From contig JAGWAR010000002.1 in the NCBI GenBank assembly GCA_021296325.1, forward strand, positions 1-64,000: a stretch of 64,000 bases of DNA. The letters run 5' to 3'. The first letter of the stretch is position 1; every line of letters starts with the position of its first letter. The notes beneath the pieces were generated by a model. It did no database searches, was not told where the DNA came from, and worked only from the letters and a program-made list of their open reading frames with translations. This DNA comes from Alphaproteobacteria bacterium (lineage in GTDB: Bacteria > Pseudomonadota > Alphaproteobacteria > GCA-2746255). Below, piece by piece: positions 39,856 through 48,134 of this stretch. The position numbers and the translations under genes are program-made.

Positions 39856-39882
39856 GATGCAGCCCGATCCTGTGGAACGGCG

Positions 39883-40365
39883 TTAGGCCTTCGCAGGCGC
39901 CTTACTGGCCGGCTTGGCCGTCGGTGCCTTGGGGGCCGATTTCACCTGGCCGTTCACCGCCGTGCGGAATTCACCCAGGCTCTCCGAAAAACGTTTCTCG
40001 ATGACATGAAAAATCGCGTTTGCGGATTTCCGCGTGAGGTCCGTAAGCTCGTTGAAATCGGAAACCGTCTCTTCGAAGAGCGTCTCGACGAGGTCTGCCT
40101 GCTTGGCGACCTTTTCCTCCGGCGTGCCGGCTTCGATTACCGCGTTGGCACCCTGCGTGTAGGACTCGAAACAGCCTTTCGCGAGTTCGGCCTGCCGCTT
40201 GGCGAGCAACTGGAAACCGTCGAAGGCGAGCTGGCCGACGGCCGCTGCGGCTTCCAGGTTCTTGCGCTGGCTGGAGAGCAGCGATTCGACCTCGACTTCC
40301 GGCAGACGGATGTCACCGAAGATCTTGGTGACGTCCACGTTCATAAATGGGTTCGCTTTATCCAT
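39883..40365 (-). CDS. Phasin (polyhydroxyalkanoate granule-associated protein)
   Basis: A 160-aa amphipathic helical protein of the phasin family, which coats PHA storage granules. Typical features are NPFMNVDVTKIFGDIRLPEVEVESLLSSQRKN, AFDGFQLLAKRQAELAKG, a long middle helix with no cysteine-rich or catalytic motif, and an Ala/Lys/Pro tail (APTAKPASKAPAKA). ATG 40365 has an AGAGGATG-type SD region. Two PhaR-like sites lie 53-124 nt upstream. No PHA synthase is in the window. It ends at a strong hairpin. Confidence 0.92.
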   Translation of the reverse strand: MDKANPFMNVDVTKIFGDIRLPEVEVESLLSSQRKNLEAAAAVGQLAFDGFQLLAKRQAELAKGCFESYTQGANAVIEAGTPEEKVAKQADLVETLFEETVSDFNELTDLTRKSANAIFHVIEKRFSESLGEFRTAVNGQVKSAPKAPTAKPASKAPAKA

Positions 40366-40417
40366 AACATCCTCTGTTCATTCCCGGCCCGCGTCGGACG
40401 CGATCTGGCCGTTTATG

Positions 40418-40489
40418 TTGCAATGCACAATCAAACAGGAATATGCGCTCGGCGACCCCCACCGTCAAGATTTTTTTTGCACTGCACAA
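40418..40489 (-). promoter_or_regulatory. Two direct 13-bp TGC-rich motifs in the phasin promoter (PhaR-like sites)
   Basis: TTGCAATGCACAA (40418-40430) and TTGCACTGCACAA (40477-40489) differ at one base and sit in the same orientation 59 bp apart, both upstream of the phasin start. PhaR of alphaproteobacteria represses phasin genes by binding TGC-rich sequences, so these are the obvious candidates. Confidence 0.7.
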
Positions 40490-40521
40490 TAATGACGGAA
40501 AATGGCCGTTTTGGCCGCTTT

Positions 40522-41343
40522 TCAGTCGCCGAGCTGGCGCGAGCGGGCAGTGGCGGCGGCAATCGCCCGGTCGATCAGGGCCTGCAGGCCGTCACCGGCG
40601 AGGAGTTCCCCAAGGGCCGCTTCCGTCGTGCCGCCGGGGCTGGTGACGTGCTGGCGCAGCACGTCCGGCGCCTCGTTCGAACGGTGCAGCAGGGCCCCCG
40701 AGCCGGAAACCGTGACCTGGGCTAGCCGCCAGGCCAGCGACGCCGGCAACCCCGCCTTGATGCCGGCCCGGGCTAGGCATTCCGTGAACAGGAAGACGTA
40801 GGCCGGGCCGCTGCCGGAGACCGCCGTGACGACATCCAGCAGGCCCTCGTCGCCGACCCAGTCGCTTTCGCCGACCGCCTCAAGCAGGCGCTGGCAAAGC
40901 GCCCGCTGATCCTCGCTGACGAGGGCGTTCGCAAAGGCGACCGAGATGCCGCGGCGGACGGCGGCGGGCGTGTTCGGCATGGCGCGCACGATGGCGGCTC
41001 CCGCCCCCAGGCCCTCCTCGAAGAACCGGATGCGTTTTCCGGCGACGATGGAAAGAAAGACCGTGCCCTCGCCGACAAACCGGCGGCAGGTTTCGAGCAC
41101 CGCCGCTATCTCCTGGGGCTTGACGGCGAAGACGACGACGGCGGGCCGATAGGCGGCGTCCAGGGCCTCGCCGGAAGGCAGGATGCGAAGCCCGGCCCGG
41201 CAGCGGAAGGCTTCGGCGGCGGCGGGGTTTGGTTCGATGACGGTGACGCGTTCCGGCAACACCCCGCGCTCGAGCCAGCCATCGAGCATGGCGCCGCCCA
41301 TCTTGCCGCATCCAATAAGAAGTAAGGGCTCTTCCAAGGCCAT
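40522..41343 (-). CDS. proC: Pyrroline-5-carboxylate reductase
   Basis: NAD(P)H-dependent last step of proline synthesis. The 273-aa enzyme has the Rossmann motif LLIGCGKMGGAMLDGW, the substrate-side AVKPQEI, MPNTPAAVRRGIS, and the family signature VSGSGPAYVFLF followed by HVTSPGGTTEAAL. ATG 41343 (MALEEPLLLIGCG) is preferred to the track start at 41358. It is downstream of ybjN by 18 nt, in one minus-strand operon. Confidence 0.96.
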   Translation of the reverse strand: MALEEPLLLIGCGKMGGAMLDGWLERGVLPERVTVIEPNPAAAEAFRCRAGLRILPSGEALDAAYRPAVVVFAVKPQEIAAVLETCRRFVGEGTVFLSIVAGKRIRFFEEGLGAGAAIVRAMPNTPAAVRRGISVAFANALVSEDQRALCQRLLEAVGESDWVGDEGLLDVVTAVSGSGPAYVFLFTECLARAGIKAGLPASLAWRLAQVTVSGSGALLHRSNEAPDVLRQHVTSPGGTTEAALGELLAGDGLQALIDRAIAAATARSRQLGD

Positions 41344-41361
41344 GCCCACGCCCGGCAAGGC

Positions 41362-41865
41362 TTAGGCTTCGCCGATGGTATCGAGCAGTGCGAGCCGGAG
41401 CGCCTCGGACGGTTCCTTGTTCCCCCAGAGCACGAACTGCAACGCCGGGTAGAAGCGGTCGCACTCGATCAACGCCGTCTCCATCAGGTCCTCGATCTGT
41501 TCGGAACTCGCCCCGTGCATGCCGCGCAGCGGCAGCGTGTGGCGAAACATCGGCAAGCCGTCCTGGGACCACATATCGAAATGGCCAAGCCACAGTCGCT
41601 CGTTCGCCGAGGTCAGCAGCTCGGCGATCGGCTGGCGTTTCGGCGTCGGCACCCGCAAATCCATCGCGCAGGAAAAATGCAGCGCGTCCGCCTCCTTCCG
41701 CCAGGCGAAATAGAGGTTGAGGTCGCACCACCGCCCCGGCACCTCAGCGGAAAGCTCCTCCCGATTGGCCCGCTTGAACAGCCAGTCGTGATGGATGAGC
41801 AGGTCCTCGATGAGGTCGAGGGGGTTGGACGGACGGCTACGTATGGATGTGTACAGCTCGGTCAT
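41362..41865 (-). CDS. YbjN domain protein
   Basis: A 167-aa protein of the YbjN family, a type III secretion chaperone-like fold of unknown role. The core includes LYTSIRSRPSNPLDLIEDLLIHHDWLFKR, LYFAWRKEADALHFSCAMDLRVP, LLTSANERLWLGHFDMWSQDGLPMFRHTLPLRG and ALIECDRFYPALQFVLWG. ATG 41865 with CAGGGAACG upstream is chosen; the track ORF starting at 42339 is mostly shadow of ubiK. A position directly before proC is common in alphaproteobacteria. Confidence 0.9.
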   Translation of the reverse strand: MTELYTSIRSRPSNPLDLIEDLLIHHDWLFKRANREELSAEVPGRWCDLNLYFAWRKEADALHFSCAMDLRVPTPKRQPIAELLTSANERLWLGHFDMWSQDGLPMFRHTLPLRGMHGASSEQIEDLMETALIECDRFYPALQFVLWGNKEPSEALRLALLDTIGEA

Positions 41866-42005
41866 CAAAACGTTCCCTGGCGGATGACGGGCCCCTGGAA
41901 AACACGAGATATGGGGTACTACCCTCCCGTAATACACCACACCGGCTAAGTTGCCAGAATGTCTGACGCCGCGCAACCGGCGAGTCGGGAACGGGGCGCA
42001 CCGGT

Positions 42006-42284
42006 TCAGGAACGGGGTTCGGACGGGCCCTTCGTCGCCTTCGCCAGGGCCGCCTCGAGGTCCCGGAGGCGTTTTTCCAGCGCTTCCTGTTCGGCGCGGG
42101 CCTTCGCCGCCATCGCCTTGACGGCTTCGAACTCTTCCCGGGTCACCAGGTCCCAGTCCGCCAGCAGGCGGTCGGCCTGCTGGCGGATCGCCTCCCGGAT
42201 CTCCTCGCGAAGCGCACCAAGCGCGCTGGCGGCGCCGCCGGCGAGGCGGGCCAGATCGTCGAAGGGGCGGTTTCCGGAATCCAT
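42006..42284 (-). CDS. UbiK/BMFP-type accessory factor (YqiC family)
   Basis: A 92-aa mostly helical protein. The N-terminal part FDDLARLAGGAASALGALREEIREAIRQQADRLLADWDLVTREEFEAV is the membrane fusogenic/accessory factor (UbiK, YqiC) signature and the rest (ALEKRLRDLEAALAKA) is coiled coil that trimerises. In E. coli UbiK assists aerobic ubiquinone synthesis by binding UbiJ and lipids. The gene lies between ybjN and the divergent hldD. Confidence 0.85.
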   Translation of the reverse strand: MDSGNRPFDDLARLAGGAASALGALREEIREAIRQQADRLLADWDLVTREEFEAVKAMAAKARAEQEALEKRLRDLEAALAKATKGPSEPRS

Positions 42285-42402
42285 GGCAGGGTCCTTTGGC
42301 GAAGGACCGCATTATGGGAAGGGCGCCGGCGCCTGGCAACCGGGCGCACGAGTTGCCCCGGCCGGGCCCCGGTCCTATAAGGGGTCTAAGGAAGGAACAA
42401 CC

Positions 42403-43389
42403 ATGATCGTGGTAACGGGCGGCGCCGGTTTCATCGGCTCAAACCTGCTGGCCGGCCTGGAGGCCCAGGGCGAAGGCCCGCTGGTCGTCTGCGACCGCCT
42501 CGACGACGGGGAGAAGTGGCAGAACGTCGCCAAGCGCAGCCTCTACGACATTGTGCGCCCCGACGAGCTGCCGGCCTTCCTTGAGAATCACCGCGGCGAG
42601 GTGAAAGCGGTTTTCCACCTCGGCGCCATTTCCGACACCACCGTGCTGGACACGGACCGCCTGCTGGAGACGAATTTCCGTCTTTCCGTCATGCTTTGGG
42701 AACACGCCGCCGAGGAAGGCATCCGTTTCTTCTACGCCTCCTCGGCCGCCACCTACGGGGACGGGTCCCAGGGCTTCGACGATGACGGATCGCCGGAGGC
42801 GCTGGCCAAGTTCCGGCCGCTGAATCCTTACGGGTGGAGCAAGCACCTCTTCGACCAACACGTCGCCAAGGCCGTGCGCAACGGCGAGCCGGAACCGCCC
42901 CAATGGGTGGGGCTTAAATTCTTCAACGTCTACGGACCGAACGAATACCATAAGGGCCGACAGAAAAGCGTCATCGCCCAGATCTTCCCGGACGCCAAGG
43001 CCGGCCGGCCGGTGCGGCTTTTCCGGTCGCACCACCCGGACTATTCGGATGGCGGCCAACTGCGCGACTTCCTGTGGGTCGGCGACAGCGTCGACGTGCT
43101 GCTGTGGCTTTATGCGAACCCGAACATCAGCGGACTTTTCAACCTTGGTTCCGGCCGGGCGCGCAGTTTCCTGGAACTTGCCAACGCGCTTTTCGCCGCC
43201 CTCGAGACGGAGCCGCGCATCGAATTCATCGACACGCCGGAAGGCGTGCGCGAGCGTTACCAGTATTTCACCCAGGCGGAGATGTCGCGCCTGCGCCAGG
43301 CCGGCTATGACCGTCCGTTCCATTCCCTGGAAGAAGGGGTTACGCGTTACGTCCGCGACCACCTGAACCAGGCGGACCCCTACCTATAG
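42403..43389 (+). CDS. hldD: ADP-L-glycero-D-manno-heptose 6-epimerase
   Basis: Makes the heptose donor of the lipopolysaccharide inner core. This 328-aa SDR-type epimerase starts MIVVTGGAGFIGSNLLAGL, has FYASSAATYGDGSQGFDD, the catalytic YGWSKHLFD, and the HldD-typical FNVYGPNEYHKGRQKSV and DFLWVGDSVDV. ATG 42403 has AAGGAAGGAACAACC directly upstream, so the track's long upstream extension is wrong. It opens the plus-strand gene run up to ychF. Confidence 0.94.
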   Translation: MIVVTGGAGFIGSNLLAGLEAQGEGPLVVCDRLDDGEKWQNVAKRSLYDIVRPDELPAFLENHRGEVKAVFHLGAISDTTVLDTDRLLETNFRLSVMLWEHAAEEGIRFFYASSAATYGDGSQGFDDDGSPEALAKFRPLNPYGWSKHLFDQHVAKAVRNGEPEPPQWVGLKFFNVYGPNEYHKGRQKSVIAQIFPDAKAGRPVRLFRSHHPDYSDGGQLRDFLWVGDSVDVLLWLYANPNISGLFNLGSGRARSFLELANALFAALETEPRIEFIDTPEGVRERYQYFTQAEMSRLRQAGYDRPFHSLEEGVTRYVRDHLNQADPYL

Positions 43390-43399
43390 GCACGGCCGC

Positions 43400-44203
43400 A
43401 TGCTGACCGCGCTTGCCTTCCCGGCCATTGACCCCGTGCTGTTCGAGTTCGGCCCCATCACGGTTCGCTGGTACGCGCTGGCCTATGTGGCGGGCCTGCT
43501 GCTGGGCTGGTGGTACCTGCGTAGCCTTGCGCGCCGGCCGCCAGCAACGGCGATGACGGAGCGCCAGGCCGACGACCTTTTGCTGTGGGTGACTTTCGGC
43601 GTATTGCTGGGCGGGCGCGTTGGCTATGTCCTCATCTACAATCCCGCGTTTTACCTCGACCACCCGATGGAGATTCTGGCCGTGTGGCGGGGCGGCATGT
43701 CCTTCCACGGCGGGCTGGCCGGCGTGTTGCTGGCCATCGGCCTTTATTGCTGGCGGCACGGGCTTTCCTTCCTGGCCGTCGGCGATCTGGTGGCGTGCGC
43801 GACGCCGATCGGGCTGTTCCTCGGCCGCATCGCCAATTTCATCAATGGCGAGCTGTACGGACGGGCGACGGACCTGCCCTGGGGATTCATCTTTCCGAAC
43901 GGCGGGCCGAAGGCGCGCCACCCAAGCCAGCTTTACGAAGCGCTGCTGGAAGGCGCGTTGCTGTTTCTTCTTCTCTATGCGCTAGTGCGTTACGCGGACG
44001 CGCTGAAGAAGCCGGGGCTTGTGGGCGGCGCCTTTCTCGGCGGCTACGCCGTTTTGCGCTTTGGCGTCGAATATGTGCGCCAGCCGGATTCGCAGATCGG
44101 GCTCATCGGACCGGGGCTCACCATGGGGCAGACGCTTTCCCTGCCGCTTTTCTTCGCCGGCCTCGCACTCTTTCTGTGGGCATGGAGGAAACGGCCCGTC
44201 TGA
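43400..44203 (+). CDS. lgt: Prolipoprotein diacylglyceryl transferase
   Basis: Transfers diacylglycerol from phosphatidylglycerol to the lipobox cysteine of prolipoproteins. The 267-aa inner-membrane protein has the Lgt signature GLFLGRIANFINGELYGR, the catalytic-side His in MSFHGGLAGVLLAI and RHPSQLYEALLEG, and seven predicted helices. ATG 43400 lies 10 nt after hldD. A predicted lipoprotein gene lies 2 kb downstream in the same run. Confidence 0.96.
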   Translation: MLTALAFPAIDPVLFEFGPITVRWYALAYVAGLLLGWWYLRSLARRPPATAMTERQADDLLLWVTFGVLLGGRVGYVLIYNPAFYLDHPMEILAVWRGGMSFHGGLAGVLLAIGLYCWRHGLSFLAVGDLVACATPIGLFLGRIANFINGELYGRATDLPWGFIFPNGGPKARHPSQLYEALLEGALLFLLLYALVRYADALKKPGLVGGAFLGGYAVLRFGVEYVRQPDSQIGLIGPGLTMGQTLSLPLFFAGLALFLWAWRKRPV

Positions 44204-45285
44204 ACGAAATGACCCAGCTGCTCCGCCAGCGCATTGCACGCGGCGGACCCATGGCGCTTGCCGAATACATGGCGCTGGCGCTCGGCCATCCGAAATACGG
44301 CTACTACCAGCAGCACGACCCCTTCGGCCAGGCCGGCGACTTCGTCACCGCGCCGGAAGTCAGCCAGGTCTTCGGCGAACTTCTGGGCGGATGGTGCGGG
44401 ACCGTCTGGGAGACGATGGGCGCGCCGGACCCGTTCCTGCTTGTCGAGCTGGGGCCGGGGCGCGGCACGCTGATGCGGGACGCGCTGCGCACGGCCTGCC
44501 GGAAGGACGGGTTTCAAAAGGCGGCACGGGTGCACCTGGTCGAGACGAGCGAACGGCTGCGGAAGGTGCAGGCGGAAGCGCTTCAGCCCTTTCACCCCGT
44601 CTTTCACGCGCATCCGGGCGACGTGCCGGAAGGGCCGGCGCTGTTCATCGCCAACGAATTCTTTGACGCCCTTCCTATCCGCCAGTTCGAGCGCACGGAA
44701 AGCGGCTGGCGCGAACGTCTCGTCACTTTCGTACCGGAGGAAGACGCCTTTCGCTTCACCCTGGCGCAAGGGAAAACCCACGACCTGCAGATCCCGGCGC
44801 CCTTACGAAAGGCGCCGGCGGGCAGCATCGCCGAGGTTTCACTGCCGGCGCTGGCCCTGGCGCAGGACATCGGCGGGCGGGTAAGCCGGTTCGGCGGCGC
44901 CGCCCTCCTTCTCGACTACGGCGCGACCGAGACGGACGGGCGCGCCACCTTCCAATCCGTCCGCGCGCACGGCTTTCACGACCCGTTGGCGCGGCCGGGC
45001 GAGGCGGATTTGACCGCCCATGTCGATTTCGAATCCCTGGCCGAGACGGCGCGCGCCGCCGGCGCCCGGGCAACGGCGCCGATCCCCCAGGGCGCGCTGC
45101 TGGAACGCCTCGGTATCCACGCCCGCAGCGAACGCCTTGCGGAAGGCGCGGACCCGGCCGACGCCGAGGCCATCCGCGCCGCCTGCCGCCGCTTGATCGA
45201 CCCGGAGGAAATGGGCACCCTCTTTCGGGCCATGGCGATCGCGCATCCGGATCTGGTCGCCCTGCCCGGCTTCGATGACGATTGA
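44182..45285 (+). CDS. SAM-dependent methyltransferase, MidA/NDUFAF7 family
   Basis: A 367-aa (from ATG 44182) class I methyltransferase, bacterial relative of mitochondrial NDUFAF7, which methylates an arginine of a complex I subunit. Motifs: HPKYGYYQQHDPFGQAGDFVTAPEVSQVFGELLG, the SAM loop VELGPGRGTLMRDALRT, and the second conserved loop FIANEFFDALPIRQF; DYGATETDGRATFQ follows later. The start is uncertain: ATG 44182 overlaps lgt by 22 nt, and ATG 44209 is a shorter alternative; both lack a clear SD. A bacterial substrate is not proven. Confidence 0.9.
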   Translation: MEETARLNEMTQLLRQRIARGGPMALAEYMALALGHPKYGYYQQHDPFGQAGDFVTAPEVSQVFGELLGGWCGTVWETMGAPDPFLLVELGPGRGTLMRDALRTACRKDGFQKAARVHLVETSERLRKVQAEALQPFHPVFHAHPGDVPEGPALFIANEFFDALPIRQFERTESGWRERLVTFVPEEDAFRFTLAQGKTHDLQIPAPLRKAPAGSIAEVSLPALALAQDIGGRVSRFGGAALLLDYGATETDGRATFQSVRAHGFHDPLARPGEADLTAHVDFESLAETARAAGARATAPIPQGALLERLGIHARSERLAEGADPADAEAIRAACRRLIDPEEMGTLFRAMAIAHPDLVALPGFDDD

Positions 45286-45294
45286 AACGGTTCC

Positions 45295-46062
45295 GTGCTG
45301 ACGCATCCGACCCTTGAACGCCTGCCTCACGTCGTCCACGCCTTTTTCACCCGCGAGGGCGGAACGAGCGACGGCATTTACGCGTCCCTGAATTGCGGCC
45401 CCGGCTCGAACGACGCCCCGGCGCGCGTCGCCGAGAACCGCCGCCGCGCCATGGCCCGCCTCGGGCTGGAACCCGCCTCCCTTGCGACGGTCCATCAGGT
45501 CCATGGCCGCGACGTCCTTCGGGTCGAGGCGCCGGTGCCGGCGGGCGAAGGGCGGCAGGCGGACGGGCTGGTGACGAACCGGCCCGGCATCGCCATCGGC
45601 ATTCTCACGGCGGATTGCGCGCCGGTGCTGCTGGCCGATCCCGAAGCCCGCGTCATTGGCGCCGCCCATGCCGGCTGGCGCGGAGCCGCCGCGGGCGTGG
45701 TGGAAGCCGTCGTCGGGGAAATGGCGAATCTCGGCGCCCGACCAGCACGCATTCACGCCGTCATCGGGCCTTGCATCGGCGCCGAATCCTACGAGGTCGG
45801 CCCCGAATTTCCCGCGCCGTTCCTGGCGGCGGACCCGACCCACGACCGTTTCTTCAAACAGGCGAAGGCGGGACGTTTTCGCTTCGACCTTGCCGGTTAC
45901 GTCGGGGCGCGGCTGGCCGGGCTTGGCCTTGGTTCCATTGCAAGCGTCCAGGCCGATACCTGCGCGGACGCGACGCGGTTCTTCAGCTATCGCCGCGCCG
46001 TGCTCGCGGGCGAACCGGATTACGGCCGCGCCCTTTCCGCCATCGCGCTGAAGGAGGCCTGA
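45295..46062 (+). CDS. pgeF: PgeF/YfiH multicopper-oxidase-fold (laccase-domain) protein
   Basis: A 255-aa protein of the YfiH/DUF152 family. The metal site is visible as HQVHGRDV, LTADCAPVLLADPEARVIGAAHAGWRG and IGPCIGAESYEV, and the C-terminal SVQADTC. E. coli PgeF (YfiH) corrects misincorporated L-Ser in peptidoglycan precursors; other members act on purine nucleosides, so the role here is open. The start is GTG at 45295; no strong SD is seen. It lies 9 nt after the midA-like gene. Confidence 0.9.
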   Translation: MLTHPTLERLPHVVHAFFTREGGTSDGIYASLNCGPGSNDAPARVAENRRRAMARLGLEPASLATVHQVHGRDVLRVEAPVPAGEGRQADGLVTNRPGIAIGILTADCAPVLLADPEARVIGAAHAGWRGAAAGVVEAVVGEMANLGARPARIHAVIGPCIGAESYEVGPEFPAPFLAADPTHDRFFKQAKAGRFRFDLAGYVGARLAGLGLGSIASVQADTCADATRFFSYRRAVLAGEPDYGRALSAIALKEA

Positions 46063-46068
46063 ACGCCG

Positions 46069-46146
46069 GTGCCCCATCTGGTGCACTTCCTGATTCTTCT
46101 TTTTGCCGCCACCCTTCTCGCGCTGGTGGCGAGCTGCGTTTTTTAG
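46069..46146 (+). CDS. 25-aa lipoprotein-signal-like small ORF
   Basis: Too short for the track. GTG 46069 has AAGGAGG 11 nt upstream, formed by the end of pgeF. The peptide is a single hydrophobic helix ending ALVASCVF, which contains a lipobox-like VASC. Its stop TAG directly abuts the ATG of the next gene, also a lipoprotein. Such a product could be a very small membrane peptide or a translational coupler between the two genes. Real expression is not shown by the sequence alone. Confidence 0.45.
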   Translation: MPHLVHFLILLFAATLLALVASCVF

Positions 46147-47022
46147 ATGCGCCCCTTCCGCCCCGGAGCGTTCCTGGCCAGCCTTGGCATCCTGCTGCTG
46201 ACCGGGTGCGGGCTTCCCCATCCCTTCGCGCCCGAGGCGCGCACGCCGCAGGAACAGGCGGCCCTGCTGCCGCCCCACGGGCAGGGCGTCTGGGTCGGCG
46301 ATTTCCACGGCCTGCCCGCCGAGCAGAGCGTGCGCGTCGCCGGCACCCTGCTGGCCGCCCTGCACGCCGAGGGCATCCCGGCCAGCGCCGCCAACCGCAA
46401 TGAGGCGAGCTTCGTCCTCAACGGCGCGGCGGACGTGACGGGGGACGACCCGGAACGGGTGCGCATCGTCCTTCGCTGGACCCTTACCACCGCCGCCGGC
46501 GAAACGGTCGGCACCGTCGAGGAGACGAACACCCTGCCCAAGGCGCGGTGGGAGAACGACGCCCGCCCGTTGGACCGGCTCGCCCTCTCGGCGGCGGGCA
46601 AGATCGCACGGCTTGCCCGCGGGGACGAACCGCGTCCGCCACCGCCGCCGGCCGTCGCAGTGTGGCCGGTGGACGGTGCGCCGGGGGACGGCCGGCGGGC
46701 GCTTACCTTCGCCGTGCGCACGGCCCTGGCGGATGCCGGCATCCCACTGGCACGGGCGGGCCAGGAGCCAGGCCTGATCCTGCTGGGCGGGGTCGAGCTG
46801 GACGCGGCCGAGGCGGGCCAGCAGGAGGCCCGGCTCAACTGGTCGCTGATCCGCCCGGACGGCGAGACGGTCGGCGCCTTCACCCAGGTGAACCGGATCG
46901 CCGCGGGCCGCATGGACGGTCCCTGGGGGATTCTGGCCAGCGCCATCGCCGCCGGCACGGCGGAGGGGGTTGCCGCGCTGATCGAACGGATGGCGGACGA
47001 AAAACCGGCGGAAACCCAGTGA
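46147..47022 (+). CDS. Predicted lipoprotein, unknown function
   Basis: A 291-aa protein with a lipoprotein signal ([21 protein letters not shown], lipobox LTGC, Cys near residue 21), so it should be acylated by Lgt/Lsp and carried in the envelope. The mature part has two similar halves, each with a segment like [16 protein letters not shown] / [16 protein letters not shown] following an Arg-Trp or Asn-Trp strand, which suggests an internal duplication. There is a Pro-rich linker ([16 protein letters not shown]) between the halves. I do not recognise a family. It stands between pgeF and prs. Confidence 0.75.
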   Translation: MRPFRPGAFLASLGILLLTGCGLPHPFAPEARTPQEQAALLPPHGQGVWVGDFHGLPAEQSVRVAGTLLAALHAEGIPASAANRNEASFVLNGAADVTGDDPERVRIVLRWTLTTAAGETVGTVEETNTLPKARWENDARPLDRLALSAAGKIARLARGDEPRPPPPPAVAVWPVDGAPGDGRRALTFAVRTALADAGIPLARAGQEPGLILLGGVELDAAEAGQQEARLNWSLIRPDGETVGAFTQVNRIAAGRMDGPWGILASAIAAGTAEGVAALIERMADEKPAETQ

Positions 47023-47063
47023 CTTGGCGCCGCCTGGCGGGCGGATTCCTTTGCCCTTGGTCA

Positions 47064-47093
47064 TTTACAAGGCGGGCGCGACGCTGCTACATT
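47064..47093 (+). promoter_or_regulatory. Candidate promoter for prs
   Basis: TTTACA (47064-47069), an 18-bp spacer and TACATT (47088-47093) give a fair sigma-70 promoter in the 109-nt gap before prs, starting transcription near 47100. Confidence 0.4.
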
Positions 47094-47131
47094 CCGCCCG
47101 CATTCGGCCGACGGGCCGCGAGGAAATCCGC

Positions 47132-48064
47132 ATGAAGGTGATCAGCTGCAACGCCAATCGGCCCCTTGCCGAGGCCATCTCGACATGGCTCAAGCTGCCG
47201 CTTGCCACCGCCGAAATCCGGCGGTTTGCCGACAACGAGGTCTTCGTCGAGGTCCATGAGAACGTCCGCGGCGAGGACGTCTTCGCCATCCAGCCGACGT
47301 CGTACCCCGCCAACGACAATCTGATGGAACTGCTGGTGGCGCTGGACGCGCTGCGCCTGGGTTCGGCGCGCCGGATCACCGCCGTCATTCCCTATTTCGG
47401 CTATGCCCGCCAGGACCGGAAAACCGGGCCGCGCACGCCGATCTCGGCCAAGCTGGTGGCGAATCTGATCAGCGTCGCCGGCGCCAACCGCGTGCTGACG
47501 CTGGATTTGCACGCCGCCCAGATTCAGGGCTTCTTCGACATTCCCGTCGACAACCTGTTCGCCGCCCCGGTCTTTACCCGCGACATCCGCACACAATACG
47601 ACGGTGAGGAGCTAACCATCGTGTCCCCAGACGTCGGCGGCGTCATCCGCGCCCGCGCCATCGCACGGCGCCTGGACGCCGACCTCGCGATCATCGACAA
47701 ACGGCGCGAGCGGGCCGGTGTTTCCGAAGTCATGAACATCATCGGCGAAGTGAAGGAACGTCATTGCCTTTTGATCGACGACATCGTCGATTCGGCCGGC
47801 ACGCTTTGCAACGCGGCGACGGCGTTGAAGGAAGCAGGCGCTGCGTCCGTCTCGGCCTATGCCACCCACGGCGTGCTTTCCGGCGAGGCGGTGAAACGGA
47901 TCGAGGCCTCCCCGCTTGCCACCCTGGTCGTGACCGACAGCATCAAGGCAACCACGGAAGTCGAAAAATCGAAGTCGATCCGGCAAATCTCGATCGCGCC
48001 GTTGCTCGCCGAAGCCATGCTGCGAATCAGCGAAGAAAGTTCCGTTTCCTACCTCTTTAACTAG
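47132..48064 (+). CDS. prs: Ribose-phosphate pyrophosphokinase (PRPP synthetase)
   Basis: Makes PRPP from ribose 5-phosphate and ATP for nucleotide, histidine and tryptophan synthesis. The 310-aa enzyme includes [22 protein letters not shown], the flexible-loop region [24 protein letters not shown], the metal-binding [15 protein letters not shown], and the PRPP-binding [21 protein letters not shown] 47132 with AGGAAA upstream is preferred to the track start at 47024. It opens the conserved prs-rplY-pth-ychF series. Confidence 0.97.
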   Translation: MKVISCNANRPLAEAISTWLKLPLATAEIRRFADNEVFVEVHENVRGEDVFAIQPTSYPANDNLMELLVALDALRLGSARRITAVIPYFGYARQDRKTGPRTPISAKLVANLISVAGANRVLTLDLHAAQIQGFFDIPVDNLFAAPVFTRDIRTQYDGEELTIVSPDVGGVIRARAIARRLDADLAIIDKRRERAGVSEVMNIIGEVKERHCLLIDDIVDSAGTLCNAATALKEAGAASVSAYATHGVLSGEAVKRIEASPLATLVVTDSIKATTEVEKSKSIRQISIAPLLAEAMLRISEESSVSYLFN

Positions 48065-48134
48065 GGATCAGGAAACGCGGGCGCCGGCACCCCTGGAGGC
48101 CGGCGTCGCAAGTGCCAAGAAAGGAGAACATTCC

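Noticed and set aside
44839-47064. 741-aa minus-strand ORF opposite the midA-pgeF-lipoprotein genes
   Set aside because: Antisense shadow without SD or domains.
48065-48134. Ribosomal-protein attenuator between prs and rplY
   Set aside because: A 7-bp GC-rich hairpin is present but lacks a U-run or alternative pairing that would mark an attenuator.
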